Shown: positions 1 to 6,999, numbered from the stretch's first letter. The stretch is DNA of 39,833 bases from a virus (IMGVR_UViG_3300044613_000766:1-39833); one strand, 5' to 3'. Numbers and translations are program-made. Notes: a model not told the origin generated them from the sequence alone.

Positions 1-2
1 GA

Positions 3-533
3 GGTCTTGTAAAAGGTGATGCTACTCAAGCCATAGATGGTTTAGGTCAACTAGCTGCTCAAGGAACTTTAGGTAAACTTCCAACAGAAGCTTTAGGTAT
101 GATTATGAATCTAGTTAAAGAAACAAAACCCTACTTATGGAGACAAGCCATCCAACAGTATGGTCCTATAGATACTAAGAATGAAGAACAATTACACATT
201 CTATTAAAAGACTTGTTATTGAATATGGATAATGAAGATGAGCCAATAATCAAAGATCCTTTGGATATTGGGTCTTACCAAGGTAATCTTGAACAAGAAC
301 CATTTATCCCAGATATTATTAAACCATCTAAACCAAGTCTTAATAATAAAGCTTATGTTACTAAAGATTATATTAAGAGTGTTAAGAAACCAGATATACT
401 ACCTCCGTATACAAATACTCAACAAACTAACAAGGTACAAAGAATACCTCAGAATATAATCAATAGTTTCTATAATCAAAGAGGAGTATCTCCATTATTG
501 GTAGAACAGTTGTATAGACTGAATCAACAATAA
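3..533 (+). CDS. C-terminal part of an unidentified protein, cut by window edge
   Basis: The reading frame is open from base 3 and has no stop before TAA at 531-533, so this is the 3' end of a longer gene that begins outside the window. An internal ATG at 99 is not needed to explain it. The visible 176 residues are hydrophilic, rich in Asn, Gln, Lys and Pro, with a proline-rich stretch in the second half and no motif I recognise. Base composition (AT-rich) matches the virion genes at the right end of the window, not the GC-rich genes that follow. It may therefore be the last gene of a late operon. It is followed by two strong hairpins. Function unknown. Confidence 0.7.
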   Translation, partial: GLVKGDATQAIDGLGQLAAQGTLGKLPTEALGMIMNLVKETKPYLWRQAIQQYGPIDTKNEEQLHILLKDLLLNMDNEDEPIIKDPLDIGSYQGNLEQEPFIPDIIKPSKPSLNNKAYVTKDYIKSVKKPDILPPYTNTQQTNKVQRIPQNIINSFYNQRGVSPLLVEQLYRLNQQ

Positions 534-536
534 CAA

Positions 537-556
537 ATAGTTGGAGCTATGGATAT
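537..556 (+). promoter_or_regulatory. Degenerate copy of the 20-nt promoter-like repeat
   Basis: Just after the stop of the first gene lies ATAGTTGGAGCTATGGATAT. It matches the exact 20-mer found at 8719 and 15531 at 16 of 20 positions, including the ATAGTTGG and GCTA blocks. It is intergenic and points rightward. Whether it is active cannot be seen. Confidence 0.35.
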
Positions 557-560
557 AGTA

Positions 561-590
561 CTTAGGGGTATCCTAAAGGGTATCCCTAAG
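561..590 (+). terminator. Hairpin terminator after the left-edge gene
   Basis: A 13-bp stem (arms CTTAGGGGTATCC and GGGTATCCCTAAG, two G-T pairs) with a TAAA loop is followed by an AT-rich tract (ATTTAAATAT). It starts 27 bases after the stop codon. It resembles the terminator after the capsid gene (36460) in its CCTAG/GTATCC core. A terminator is the simplest reading, although the downstream T run is short. Confidence 0.7.
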
Positions 591-693
591 ATTTAAATAT
601 TATGTATTGATTACTATAGTACCCAAATGGAATATTTAGGTATTTTCACTAGTCCCATCCCGGTCGATTTCGATATAAATTGAATAATACAAT

Positions 694-727
694 CCCCCCT
701 CGGTATCCCCAGATACCGTTAGGGGGG
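694..727 (+). terminator. Second strong hairpin, probable terminator before tRNA-Asn
   Basis: CCCCCCT (694-700) pairs with AGGGGGG (721-727), and inside this GGTATC pairs with GATACC. The downstream sequence TACTTTATT is only partly T-rich. It sits nine bases before tRNA-Asn, so it could equally act as a processing structure. It also marks the abrupt change from the AT-rich left edge to the GC-rich early block. Confidence 0.6.
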
Positions 728-735
728 TACTTTAT

Positions 736-808
736 TCTCCTATAGCTCAGTCGGTAGAGCAGAGAGCTGTTAACTCTCGGGTCGTTGGTTCAAGTCCATC
801 TGGGAGAG
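736..808 (+). tRNA. tRNA-Asn(GUU)
   Basis: A full cloverleaf can be drawn. The acceptor arms are TCTCCTA and TGGGAGA, with one G-T pair. The D-arm contains AGCTCAG...GGTAGAGC. The anticodon stem is GAGAG/CTCTC with loop CTGTTAA, giving anticodon GTT. The T-arm has TGGTTCAAGTCCA. The discriminator is G and no CCA is encoded. It stands alone, about 8 kb from the other five tRNAs, at the left border of the GC-rich block. Confidence 0.95.
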
Positions 809-1065
809 CTGAGGAAATCGACTTAGGGGTCGCGGATTTACAAGGGGGTATTTGATAGTTGCGGACCGCCGCTACCCCCCGCCACCCCCCACCGGGGGCC
901 GTATGCCACCATTTGACCCCATCGCCAGCCAAAGTACCCCAAAGCCTGCGGAAAGTTGCTGTCCCGTGGGCTACCCATGCTGGTATCGGAAGGAAGCATT
1001 CACGGGAAGCCTGTACGCTTCCCTGCTCCTTTCCATCAAATCCTCCTTGAAAGGCAGGAATCACT
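809..1065 (+). other. GC-rich early leader without a convincing gene
   Basis: This 257-base stretch has C-rich and G-rich runs. Long frames cross it on both strands (for example 852-1361 on + and 747-1388 on -), but they overlap tRNA-Asn or a better gene and have no ribosome-binding site, which is expected by chance in GC-rich DNA. No clear sigma-70 promoter could be fixed. The position before the first early gene makes it a likely place for the early promoter and leader RNA. Confidence 0.4.
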
Positions 1066-1374
1066 ATGCGTTTGAAGAATGCGAAGGTTGTTTCCAACCC
1101 GTCCGCCACCGTCATGGGCGATCTGCTGGCCCAAATCCAGCACCTCACGGCGGCTGTGGCGGCGTTGCAGGCGGCTCCGGTGGCCCCGAAGGGGCCGAAG
1201 GCGACCCCGAAGGGCCGCAAGGCGAAGCCGAAGGCTTCGACCCCGGAGTGGATCAAGGATTTCGCCGCCAAGAAGGCGGCTCGGAGGCGTTTGGCGGCAG
1301 AGATGCGGGCGAAGGGCATCGAGATCACGGAGGCGTCTTGGAAGGCCGCAAAGGCCGCTAACGGCATCGCCTGA
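1066..1374 (+). CDS. Small basic Ala/Lys-rich early protein
   Basis: A 102-residue protein starts at ATG 1066, with AGGAA about six bases upstream. Residues about 20-38 are Ala/Leu-rich and helical. Then follows a Pro/Lys/Arg tract (about 40-58) with KGPKA, KGRKAKPKAS and similar histone-tail-like steps, and an Ala/Arg/Lys-rich helical C-terminus. This composition suits a nucleic-acid-binding protein. I recognise no family, so DNA binding is inference from charge only. It has the highest GC of any gene in the window. Two other long frames cross the same bases, but only this one has a sensible start signal. It is followed by the first of three related hairpins. Confidence 0.6.
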   Translation: MRLKNAKVVSNPSATVMGDLLAQIQHLTAAVAALQAAPVAPKGPKATPKGRKAKPKASTPEWIKDFAAKKAARRRLAAEMRAKGIEITEASWKAAKAANGIA

Positions 1375-1390
1375 CCGTTAGGCCACAACT

Positions 1391-1439
1391 CGCGGCAATG
1401 GAGTCTCCACCCTACGGGGTGGAACTCTCCCTTTCCGCG
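1391..1439 (+). promoter_or_regulatory. Structured intergenic hairpin, UNCG family copy 1
   Basis: The core stem CCACCC/GGGTGG is closed by a TACG tetraloop (C-UACG-G, a UNCG-type loop). It is flanked by GGAGT...ACTCTCC, and outside that CGCGG (1391-1395) pairs with CCGCG (1435-1439). Two further copies follow at 1808 and 2077 with changed but still paired stems. No T run follows, so RNA processing, stabilisation or translational control is more likely than simple termination. Confidence 0.7.
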
Positions 1440-1480
1440 TGGACAGGGTATTTCACTTACTCTTGCAGGAGAACGCCACT

Positions 1481-1798
1481 ATGGAAACCTTGATTGGATT
1501 GTGCCTTGTGCTGCTCGGAATCGCTCTCGCAGCCTTCTTTGGCCTTATGAAGGCAATGGGGTGTACTCATTGCCTCAAGGAAGCCGGAGTCAAGACCCCT
1601 TCGGGGGATGGCGACCCTAGGCTTTGGGCTTGCGTTGTCGATGAGTCTGACAGGTATGCAAATCACCCTGATCAATGGGTTGAGGTGGTTTATCTTCCCG
1701 AATCAGGAAAGCGCAAGGCAACTCGTATCTATGTTTACAACATGGATTTAGATGATGAAGGTATTCAAACCTATGCGTTTACTAAACCGAATCGCTAA
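1481..1798 (+). CDS. Small membrane-anchored early protein
   Basis: The start is ATG 1481, with AGGAG upstream at good spacing; a longer in-frame start at 1439 has no such signal. The 105-residue product opens with a clear hydrophobic segment (about residues 4-23, LIGLCLVLLGIALAAFFGLM), followed by C-T-H-C and a soluble acidic domain. A single N-terminal membrane anchor with the rest in the cytoplasm is likely. Early phage membrane proteins often act on host envelope or defence functions, but nothing here shows a specific role. The gene lies between hairpin copies 1 and 2. Confidence 0.75.
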   Translation: METLIGLCLVLLGIALAAFFGLMKAMGCTHCLKEAGVKTPSGDGDPRLWACVVDESDRYANHPDQWVEVVYLPESGKRKATRIYVYNMDLDDEGIQTYAFTKPNR

Positions 1799-1807
1799 CA
1801 AGATCTT

Positions 1808-1838
1808 GGAGTCTCCCTCCTACGGGAGGGAACTCTCC
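1808..1838 (+). promoter_or_regulatory. Structured intergenic hairpin, UNCG family copy 2
   Basis: Core stem CCCTCC/GGGAGG... reads as CCCTCC (1815-1820), loop TACG, GGAGGG (1825-1830). The flanks GGAGTCT...AACTCTCC are as in copy 1. Compared with copies 1 and 3 the stem bases differ on both arms while pairing is kept. The outer pairing is weaker here (ACAA with TTGT). It sits about 40 bases before the ribosome-binding site of the 1880 gene. Confidence 0.65.
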
Positions 1839-1879
1839 TCGACCGTTGTGGTTGAGATTCGCACCTAGGAGAACTTGCA

Positions 1880-2077
1880 ATGGCAAAGAAGCAGAAGGTA
1901 ATCCTCCCCGAGTTTGTTTCGATTACGATTCAACTCGTTCCCAACAATCCCATGACCACCGAGGAAATCGACAAGGTTGTGGATGACATTGAGGATGCCA
2001 TCAAGATCAACGGCGTAAAGGCATACCACCCCAAGGTTGACGCAATCCTTGTTTCCTGCCTTACTCCGTTGGACTAA
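1880..2077 (+). CDS. Small early protein, unknown
   Basis: A 65-residue protein with a strong site (TAGGAG, then ACTTGCA, then ATG). The pattern ITIQLVPNN ... TTEEIDKVVDDIEDAI ... VDAILVSCL suggests a beta strand, a helix and another strand in a small alpha/beta fold. No family recognised. The TAA stop overlaps the first paired bases of hairpin copy 3. The GGAG-ACTTGCA-ATG leader is nearly identical to that of the 2192 gene, so the two probably share translational control. Confidence 0.75.
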   Translation: MAKKQKVILPEFVSITIQLVPNNPMTTEEIDKVVDDIEDAIKINGVKAYHPKVDAILVSCLTPLD

Positions 2078-2123
2078 CGGTAATGGAGTCTCTTTCCTAC
2101 GGGAAGGAACTCTCCTTTACCGT
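2077..2123 (+). promoter_or_regulatory. Structured intergenic hairpin, UNCG family copy 3
   Basis: Outer arms ACGGTAA (2077-2083) and TTACCGT (2117-2123) pair perfectly. The inner stem TCTTTCC/GGAAGGA has one T-G pair and is capped by TACG (2098-2101). The flanks GGAGTCT and ACTCTCC are retained. This is the longest of the three hairpins and begins inside the stop codon of the preceding gene. Confidence 0.7.
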
Positions 2124-2191
2124 GTGGTAAGGAACGGGCAAAGATTGGCTAGTCTTTGCCTGTTTATTTCTCGCCTAGCCGGAGACTTGCA

Positions 2192-2413
2192 ATGGTTATG
2201 ATTTCTATCTATCGTCGCCCCGTGTTTATTGTCCTTATGAAGGACGAAACAAGCACTCCTGTTTACAAGGAGCAGTTCGACTCTCTTGCAGATGCAAGGG
2301 ATGAGTGCGACAAGATTTCTTGGGACTACCCGCGTTCCCAAGTAATCCTGATGCGTAAGGAAGGGGATGCTGTTCAGGTTCTTTACACAAGGAATCCCCT
2401 TACCAAGGCGTGA
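2192..2413 (+). CDS. Small early protein, unknown
   Basis: A 73-residue protein starts at ATG 2192, seven bases after GGAG (2181-2184). An earlier TTG at 2156 in frame lacks a site. Residues 2-14 form a hydrophobic strand (MISIYRRPVFIVLM). The segment with DSLADARDECDKI is a likely helix, and QVILMRKEGDAVQVLY looks like a beta hairpin. No recognised family. It is the last of the hairpin-separated small genes. Confidence 0.7.
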   Translation: MVMISIYRRPVFIVLMKDETSTPVYKEQFDSLADARDECDKISWDYPRSQVILMRKEGDAVQVLYTRNPLTKA

Positions 2414-2579
2414 CTAGGCGTATATGCGTATATGTATATGCGTATGCATACAAAGGGCTGATTATCCCAATAGATCGGGATGATGCCCACCCAACTACGC
2501 GCATATATGCATATGAATGGGCTAATTATCCCAATAGATCAACCGCCACACCCATAGAAATATGCGTGTGGTGATTTCC
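2414..2579 (+). repeat. Direct repeats in an alternating purine-pyrimidine tract
   Basis: No gene. A 22-base direct repeat, GGGCT(G/A) followed by ATTATCCCAATAGATC, occurs at 2455-2476 and 2519-2540. Before each copy lies alternating purine-pyrimidine DNA (TATATGCGTATATG at about 2420; GCGCATATATGCATATG at about 2500), with a shorter ATATGCGTGTG after the second. The first copy forms a long hairpin (GGGC...GCCC around ATTATCCC/GGGATGAT, 2455-2488); the second lacks the pairing half. Tandem phage promoters or a replication start are possible readings. Confidence 0.6.
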
Positions 2580-2620
2580 CTGCCAGCGTAGGCAGATGGA
2601 ACTTACCACCGTAGGTAAGT
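2580..2620 (+). promoter_or_regulatory. Two adjacent hairpins with A(G/C)CGTA loops
   Basis: CTGCC/GGCAG (2580-2595, loop AGCGTA) is followed five bases later by ACTTACC/GGTAAGT (2601-2620, loop ACCGTA). A third, weaker hairpin with loop ACCGTA occurs at 3410-3425. They lie in the leader of the 2656 gene, and their presence argues against the upstream start at 2596. Confidence 0.55.
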
Positions 2621-2655
2621 CACTAGATACCCACACAGAAAGTGAGGTTACTTGT

Positions 2656-3354
2656 ATGAAGATTTCGCTCAAGCAGTTGGCTTCGGCCTGCACCGTTGCG
2701 TCCAAGGCTCATCCGGAGATTGCTCTGGGTAAGTCGCAGAACCTGCGGATCAACCCTTCGTTCGGCTCGACCACCGAGGAGTTGATCTCTGGCGCAATCG
2801 ACGGCAACACCATCGCACAGGCTGAACTCGCTCGTCGTGCAGCGAAGAAGAACATGACCATTGAGGCTTTCCTCAAGGGCAAGGCTTCTTCGCAGGCTCG
2901 TCGTGAGGCCAAGCAGCAGGAGAAGGCTACGCCTATCGCTGCTGCTCCGGCTCCGGTTCAGCAGGAGAATGTGGTGTCGCTTCAGTCGATGCAGTCCGAG
3001 TTGCAGAGGATGATGTCTCTCATCGCCAGCATGGCAGAGAAGAAGCAGGAAACCCCTGCTGCTGTGGCTCCTGCTGCTGCTGCTCCTGCTCCGGTGATTG
3101 ACAAGGTTCTCAAGACCAACTGCATCAAGGCCGCAATGGCTGCGATCAAGTCGGAGGATCGTGCGGCTCTCAAGGCCGAACTCATCAACCTCGGCGTGAT
3201 CGACGGCTCCAGCAAGATGCGGTTCAGCAAGATGGTTGACCTGTTCAACGAGAACTTTCAGGTGAAGGTGAGCAAGCACAACGCTCCCGCCTCCACCCCG
3301 AAGGTGATCGCTTCGGCCAACCTGTCGGTCGGTAACATTCAGTTCACGGACTGA
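2656..3354 (+). CDS. Ala/Lys-rich early protein with helical linkers
   Basis: I chose ATG 2656 (GAGG nine bases upstream) over ATG 2596, because the intervening DNA folds into hairpins. The product has 232 residues. Residues about 1-75 hold a motif-like run NLRINPSFGSTTEELISGAIDG, split here as NLRINPSFG and GAIDGNTIAQAELARRAAKK, resembling a small helical domain. Two Ala/Pro linkers (about 95-105 and 135-150) flank a predicted helix (LQSMQSELQRMMSLIASMAE). The C-terminal part is again Lys-rich and helical. This looks like a modular, possibly DNA-binding or RNAP-associated early protein, but no family was recognised. It lies directly upstream of RNAP1. Confidence 0.7.
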   Translation: MKISLKQLASACTVASKAHPEIALGKSQNLRINPSFGSTTEELISGAIDGNTIAQAELARRAAKKNMTIEAFLKGKASSQARREAKQQEKATPIAAAPAPVQQENVVSLQSMQSELQRMMSLIASMAEKKQETPAAVAPAAAAPAPVIDKVLKTNCIKAAMAAIKSEDRAALKAELINLGVIDGSSKMRFSKMVDLFNENFQVKVSKHNAPASTPKVIASANLSVGNIQFTD

Positions 3355-3372
3355 TACAAACCGTGACTACAC

Positions 3373-3400
3373 CCCAACACAGGAGAAATCTTGTGTTGGG
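3373..3400 (+). promoter_or_regulatory. Strong hairpin presenting GGAG in its loop, upstream of RNAP1
   Basis: CCCAACACA (3373-3381) pairs perfectly with TGTGTTGGG (3392-3400). The ten-base loop contains GGAGAAAT, a ribosome-binding-like sequence. A further weak hairpin (CCGTC/GGCGG, loop ACCGTA) follows at 3410-3425. It is 55 bases before the RNAP1 start and 18 bases after the previous stop. It could stop transcription, stabilise the RNAP1 message or control translation. No T tract follows. Confidence 0.55.
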
Positions 3401-3455
3401 CTTTCAAAGCCGTCACCGTAGGCGGTATCGCAACTCCTACAGAAAGGAGATTCAC

Positions 3456-5474
3456 TTGATCCGATGCAAGATGGAGTCGATTGCTATGGGAGTGCTTCAC
3501 GATATTAGTGAGATCGTGCAAGCATTCTCGGAGGCAGTTGACGGCGTGTTGAACAAGGTTCAACGCCAACCCCAATGGCTGCAAGAAATCCAGCAGCACC
3601 AGACCGAAGCCTGCAAGGCTTTGATCGAAGGCATTGTGCGTAACTGCTCAATGAACGGTGTTGTTGAAGTTCATGCTCCAATCAACGCTATTGCGAGTGC
3701 TTTGAAGCGTGTCGGTATGGGCAATGATTCAAGGCATCGCGTAGTGATTGCTTGGAACCTGTTGCATATTGCACAGGCAGCGGGGTGGGTTGTCATCCAT
3801 CAAAGCAATACCTCAACCATCGTTCGCATCACGCAGTCGTTTGCGTATGCAATGTATGGTAAGTGGTTTGCTTTGGCGGGAACTGCTTGTCCTCCGATGT
3901 TGGACAAGCCTGTTCAGCACACCCTCAAGCGTCGTGGTGGTTACAAGACTCGTGCTTTCCGCAAGGGTATTGTTCGTGGTAAGTGGTCGCAAGTTTCTTC
4001 AACTGCGATTGCTGCCGCCAATGCCATGCAGAATACGCCGTGGGTTATCAACAAGCGTGTGCTTGCTGTCGCCAACACCGTGTTCGCTGACCGAATCGAC
4101 CCTGATGTGAATGGTCGTGAGCGTCAGTTGTGGAATCACAATGCGTTGCTTGATCTGTCCAATCAGATTGGCAATCGCAGGTTCTATAACCCCACCTACT
4201 TCGAGGGTTCAGGTCGCATCTTCTATTCGTGCGATCTGCTGTCTCCACAAGCAAACGACCTCACGCGAGGCTTGCTTCTGCTTGGTCGCAGGCAGAGGCT
4301 CAACAAGCATGGATGGTATTGGCTTGCGGTTCATGTCGCCAACTGCTTTAGCGGTGTCGGCAAGGCTCGCAAGTTGGATAAGTTGCCATTCAATGAGCGT
4401 GTTGCTTGGGTTCGTAAGAACTCCAATGTGCTGCTTGCTATTGCCAATGATCCGCATACGCATCGTGCGTTGTGGTGGAATGGCATCGGCAAGAAAGCAC
4501 AGACATTCCAAGCGTTGGCTGCGGCTATTGCTTGGGATGAAGCCTTGCGTACAGGCTATACGCAACAGCCTGTGATGCTCGATCAGACTTGCAGCAACTA
4601 CGGTCATGCAGCAGCAATGCTTCGTGATTCGCACCTCGCAAGCCTGACGAACATGGCTCCGTCGAAATCCTTTAGCGATTTCCACTCGTCAGTATTGACT
4701 AACTTCAAGCGAGTCGCAAGTGAAACTTACGACAGCGATGTGGTTGGTTCGCTGACAAGAAACGATGTCAAGTCACCAAGCATGGTGCTTGGCTACGGTG
4801 GAACCGTCAAGGGAATCGCAGGAACCATGATGGGTCGCAAGACTTGGGCAAAGGTAGATGACAAGTGGAAGCGTGTTGCCGAACCCGGTACGCTTCCCGC
4901 TCGTTTGTCCAACAACCCATCAGAGCACTACAAGATTGCGTTCAACATGGCAACGCTTGCACGGGAAGCAGTTGTTGAGACTGCTCCTGCTGCGTTTGCT
5001 GTGACAAATGCAATCCGTAAGTGCATCAAAGTTCACCGTGAACATGGCGGTGATCGCTTTGGTTGGGTCAGCCCAAGTGGTTTCCATGTCAGTCTCAAGT
5101 CCACAAAGAAAGTGGAGGACAAGATCGTTGCCGCACAGTTCCTTGGCGGCGCACAGGTGAAGTGGCATTTCTTCACCGACGAAATGAATTGGCGTAAGAT
5201 GAACACCGCCACTTCGCCTCGTTTCACTCACTCGTTTGACGCAGCAACTCTGCATATCTGCTTTGCCAACTGTGAGTTTGATGTGGTTGGTGTGCATGAT
5301 TGCATTGGCTGCTTGCCCAATCACATGACTAGGTTGTACCGATTCTTCCGTGAATCGCTCGTTGCGATTTACGAAAGCAATCCATTCAAGAACTTCTGCA
5401 ACAACTACGGTGTTGAGATTGAGCAGGGTGACTTGGATGTGTCAGGTGTGTCACGATCCTTCATGCTTTCCTGA
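3456..5474 (+). CDS. Single-subunit (T7-type) DNA-directed RNA polymerase, RNAP1
   Basis: It transcribes phage DNA from phage promoters. From the likely TTG start at 3456 (AAAGGAG, spacing 6) it is 672 residues, against 883 in T7, so most of the missing length is N-terminal. Palm and finger motifs are present. Motif A is LDQTCSNYGH with Asp376. Motif B is KSPSMVLGYGG with Lys439 and Tyr447, the same eight-residue spacing as T7 K631-Y639. Motif C is VHDCIGC with Asp615. The usual GIQH after motif A is NYGH, and the DxRGR motif reads EGSGR before a CDLLSPQ stretch shared with RNAP2. The frame stays open upstream to a GTG at 3363 without a site. Catalytically intact by motif, but clearly divergent and far more GC-rich than RNAP2. 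Confidence 0.93.
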   Translation: MIRCKMESIAMGVLHDISEIVQAFSEAVDGVLNKVQRQPQWLQEIQQHQTEACKALIEGIVRNCSMNGVVEVHAPINAIASALKRVGMGNDSRHRVVIAWNLLHIAQAAGWVVIHQSNTSTIVRITQSFAYAMYGKWFALAGTACPPMLDKPVQHTLKRRGGYKTRAFRKGIVRGKWSQVSSTAIAAANAMQNTPWVINKRVLAVANTVFADRIDPDVNGRERQLWNHNALLDLSNQIGNRRFYNPTYFEGSGRIFYSCDLLSPQANDLTRGLLLLGRRQRLNKHGWYWLAVHVANCFSGVGKARKLDKLPFNERVAWVRKNSNVLLAIANDPHTHRALWWNGIGKKAQTFQALAAAIAWDEALRTGYTQQPVMLDQTCSNYGHAAAMLRDSHLASLTNMAPSKSFSDFHSSVLTNFKRVASETYDSDVVGSLTRNDVKSPSMVLGYGGTVKGIAGTMMGRKTWAKVDDKWKRVAEPGTLPARLSNNPSEHYKIAFNMATLAREAVVETAPAAFAVTNAIRKCIKVHREHGGDRFGWVSPSGFHVSLKSTKKVEDKIVAAQFLGGAQVKWHFFTDEMNWRKMNTATSPRFTHSFDAATLHICFANCEFDVVGVHDCIGCLPNHMTRLYRFFRESLVAIYESNPFKNFCNNYGVEIEQGDLDVSGVSRSFMLS

Positions 5475-5484
5475 AAGGAAACAA

Positions 5485-5952
5485 ATGAACGAGTCACGAA
5501 GCCGCACATTCCAGATGTGCAAGGAGTTTGCTGATGAGATGAGGCTGGTGCTTCCATCTCTGATGAAGCGTGAGGATTTGGAAACCAAGTTCTCCAAGTT
5601 GTCTCTGCACCTTGCGTGTTGCTCACGCTTGGCACAGCAAACGGAAGAACTTGCGGCATCAATGAGCAAGAACATCGAACTTCACAAGAAGTTGGCCGAA
5701 GTCAAGAGTGATTTGATTGGGGCAAAGAATGACATCATTCAAGACCTCAATGATCAACTTACTTTCATCAAGTTGCAACTTGAAGACACAATCAAGAGGC
5801 TGAACGAGGATCGGTGGTATACGGAGCAAGCAAAGACTCTTGAGAAGATGGGTCACTTGCGAAATCCTGACAAGGCTTTGACTTGTGGGGATTGGGCTGA
5901 TGCTTGCAGCCTTGATGCCGCAATCGAATCCCTTCGAGGAGAACAGCGATGA
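5485..5952 (+). CDS. Coiled-coil early protein, unknown
   Basis: Starts at ATG 5485 behind GAAAGGAAACAA, ten bases after the RNAP1 stop, so it is probably co-transcribed with it. The 155-residue protein is mostly helical. Residues about 25-110 carry heptad-like Leu/Ile spacing (KLAEVKSDLIGAKNDI, LNDQLTFIKLQLED), a convincing coiled coil. It ends with a short globular part containing NPDKALTCGDWADACSLDAA. No enzyme motif. Its stop overlaps the next start (ATGA). Confidence 0.7.
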   Translation: MNESRSRTFQMCKEFADEMRLVLPSLMKREDLETKFSKLSLHLACCSRLAQQTEELAASMSKNIELHKKLAEVKSDLIGAKNDIIQDLNDQLTFIKLQLEDTIKRLNEDRWYTEQAKTLEKMGHLRNPDKALTCGDWADACSLDAAIESLRGEQR

Positions 5953-6170
5953 ATGATTTGAACTGGCTAACTTATGTATGCAAGAACAGTCTTCCAATGA
6001 CTGAAGAAGAGAGACAGAATGCATACTACGCTCTTACGGCTAACCCAAACAAAGAACTGAATGAACTTCGTGATCGTGTTTCCTTGTTGGAAGCACAACT
6101 TCGGGGTTATCGTGATGAACTTCGCGATAAGAATGTTGAGATCAGGGTTCTTCGCAGCCTTCTCAAGTAA
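5949..6170 (+). CDS. Small coiled-coil protein, unknown
   Basis: A 73-residue protein translationally coupled to the preceding gene through a four-base ATGA overlap; GAGG upstream supports this start. The N-terminal third is a short helical domain (LTYVCKNSLPMTEEERQ). The rest is a coiled coil (ELNELRDRVSLLEAQLRG, DELRDKNVEIRVLRSLL). Being coupled to another coiled-coil protein suggests that the two may pair, which is inference. Confidence 0.65.
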   Translation: MNDLNWLTYVCKNSLPMTEEERQNAYYALTANPNKELNELRDRVSLLEAQLRGYRDELRDKNVEIRVLRSLLK

Positions 6171-6179
6171 GGAAATCAA

Positions 6180-6545
6180 ATGTTCAATCTGCACACACAA
6201 TCACATTGTAATGGATTCACCATGACATTTGAGAATGGATACACAGTATCCGTTGCATGGGGATGGGGAAACTATTGCGATAACAAGAACAAGCGTCCTG
6301 TTACTTATGGAGCAAGCAACTGTTTGCCCCCTCTTTCTAGCACCGAGTTCTATGAGTGCAAGACTGCGGAGGTTGCTGTCTGGAATCGGGATGGTACATT
6401 CCTAACACCCGATGGCAAACTTGGTGGTGATGTTCTTTCATATAGAACACCCGAAGAAGTTGCGTCGTTTCTTTCTGAAGTTGCGTCTTGGAAATCAAAC
6501 AAGGAGTTCAACAATGAACCAACAAATCAAGGCACGATGGGTTGA
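6180..6545 (+). CDS. Small Trp/Gly-containing protein, unknown
   Basis: A 121-residue protein with AAGGAAATCAA before ATG 6180. Residues 15-60 look like a beta-rich domain (MTFENGYTVSVAWGWGNYC...), followed by a helix starting TPEEVASFLSEVASW. Phage proteins with the TFENG...VSVQWG pattern are common and uncharacterised; I give no function. Its last 32 bases overlap the start of the next gene in another frame. Confidence 0.7.
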   Translation: MFNLHTQSHCNGFTMTFENGYTVSVAWGWGNYCDNKNKRPVTYGASNCLPPLSSTEFYECKTAEVAVWNRDGTFLTPDGKLGGDVLSYRTPEEVASFLSEVASWKSNKEFNNEPTNQGTMG

Positions 6546-6999
6546 GGCTTTGCGTTCGGGTAAGTACGGACAAACAACGAGTCACCTTTCTGATAAGGAA
6601 GGGTTCTGTTGTTTAGGTGTTCTTTGTGATTTGTATATTCAAGATCACCCAACCACAAGTGAATGGAGGCAGTACGAAGAGGACTCTCCATTCAATGTCT
6701 TTGCTTGTAACATCAACACAGACAACAGACAGTCCAATCACGAAGTTCTTCCTTATGAAGTCGCAAAGTGGGCAGGCTTTGACAAGGAAGAAACTTACCC
6801 AACAGCAATCAAGGTGACTACGGGAGATACGATCAACTGTGATGTTGTTGTTCGTAGTGCTGATCTTTGTGACGATCTTCCTATTGTTTCCGGTCGTAGT
6901 GAACTGCAAGACAAGAAACAAGTCAGTCTTGCAGAACTCAATGACGAATATCACTTTTCGTTTGTTGCTCTTGCAGACATCATCGAAAAGCAACTCTGA
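6514..6999 (+). CDS. ALRSGKY/FCCLGVLCDLY family protein, copy 1
   Basis: Starts at ATG 6514 (AAGGAG, spacing 7) and overlaps the previous gene by 32 bases. The 161-residue protein opens with W-V-E-ALRSGKYGQ, then FCCLGVLCDLY, then LPYEVAKWAG, and ends with SLAELNDE...FVALADIIEKQL. The same order of blocks is seen in the 11380 gene. This is a widespread small phage family without a known function; the conserved Cys pair could bind metal or form a disulfide. Copy 1 lies in the RNAP1 block and copy 2 sits beside RNAP2. Confidence 0.75.
   Translation: MNQQIKARWVEALRSGKYGQTTSHLSDKEGFCCLGVLCDLYIQDHPTTSEWRQYEEDSPFNVFACNINTDNRQSNHEVLPYEVAKWAGFDKEETYPTAIKVTTGDTINCDVVVRSADLCDDLPIVSGRSELQDKKQVSLAELNDEYHFSFVALADIIEKQL

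Noticed and set aside
604-692. Possible sigma-70 promoter (TTGATT about 606 with GAATAT 17 bases later)
   Set aside because: The -10 match is poor and no second signal supports it.
747-1388. 213-codon open frame on the - strand and overlapping 852-1361 frame on the + strand
   Set aside because: They run through tRNA-Asn and/or a better-supported small gene, have low-complexity GC-driven products and no ribosome-binding site. Long spurious frames are expected in this GC-rich stretch.
2623-3279. 218-codon open frame on the - strand
   Set aside because: Antisense shadow of the 2656 gene; the product is Leu/Arg/His-rich low complexity and all other genes lie on the + strand.
3363-3455. RNAP1 starting at GTG 3363
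   Set aside because: The upstream segment overlaps strong hairpins and has no ribosome-binding site; TTG 3456 has AAAGGAG at ideal spacing. ATG 3471 remains possible.
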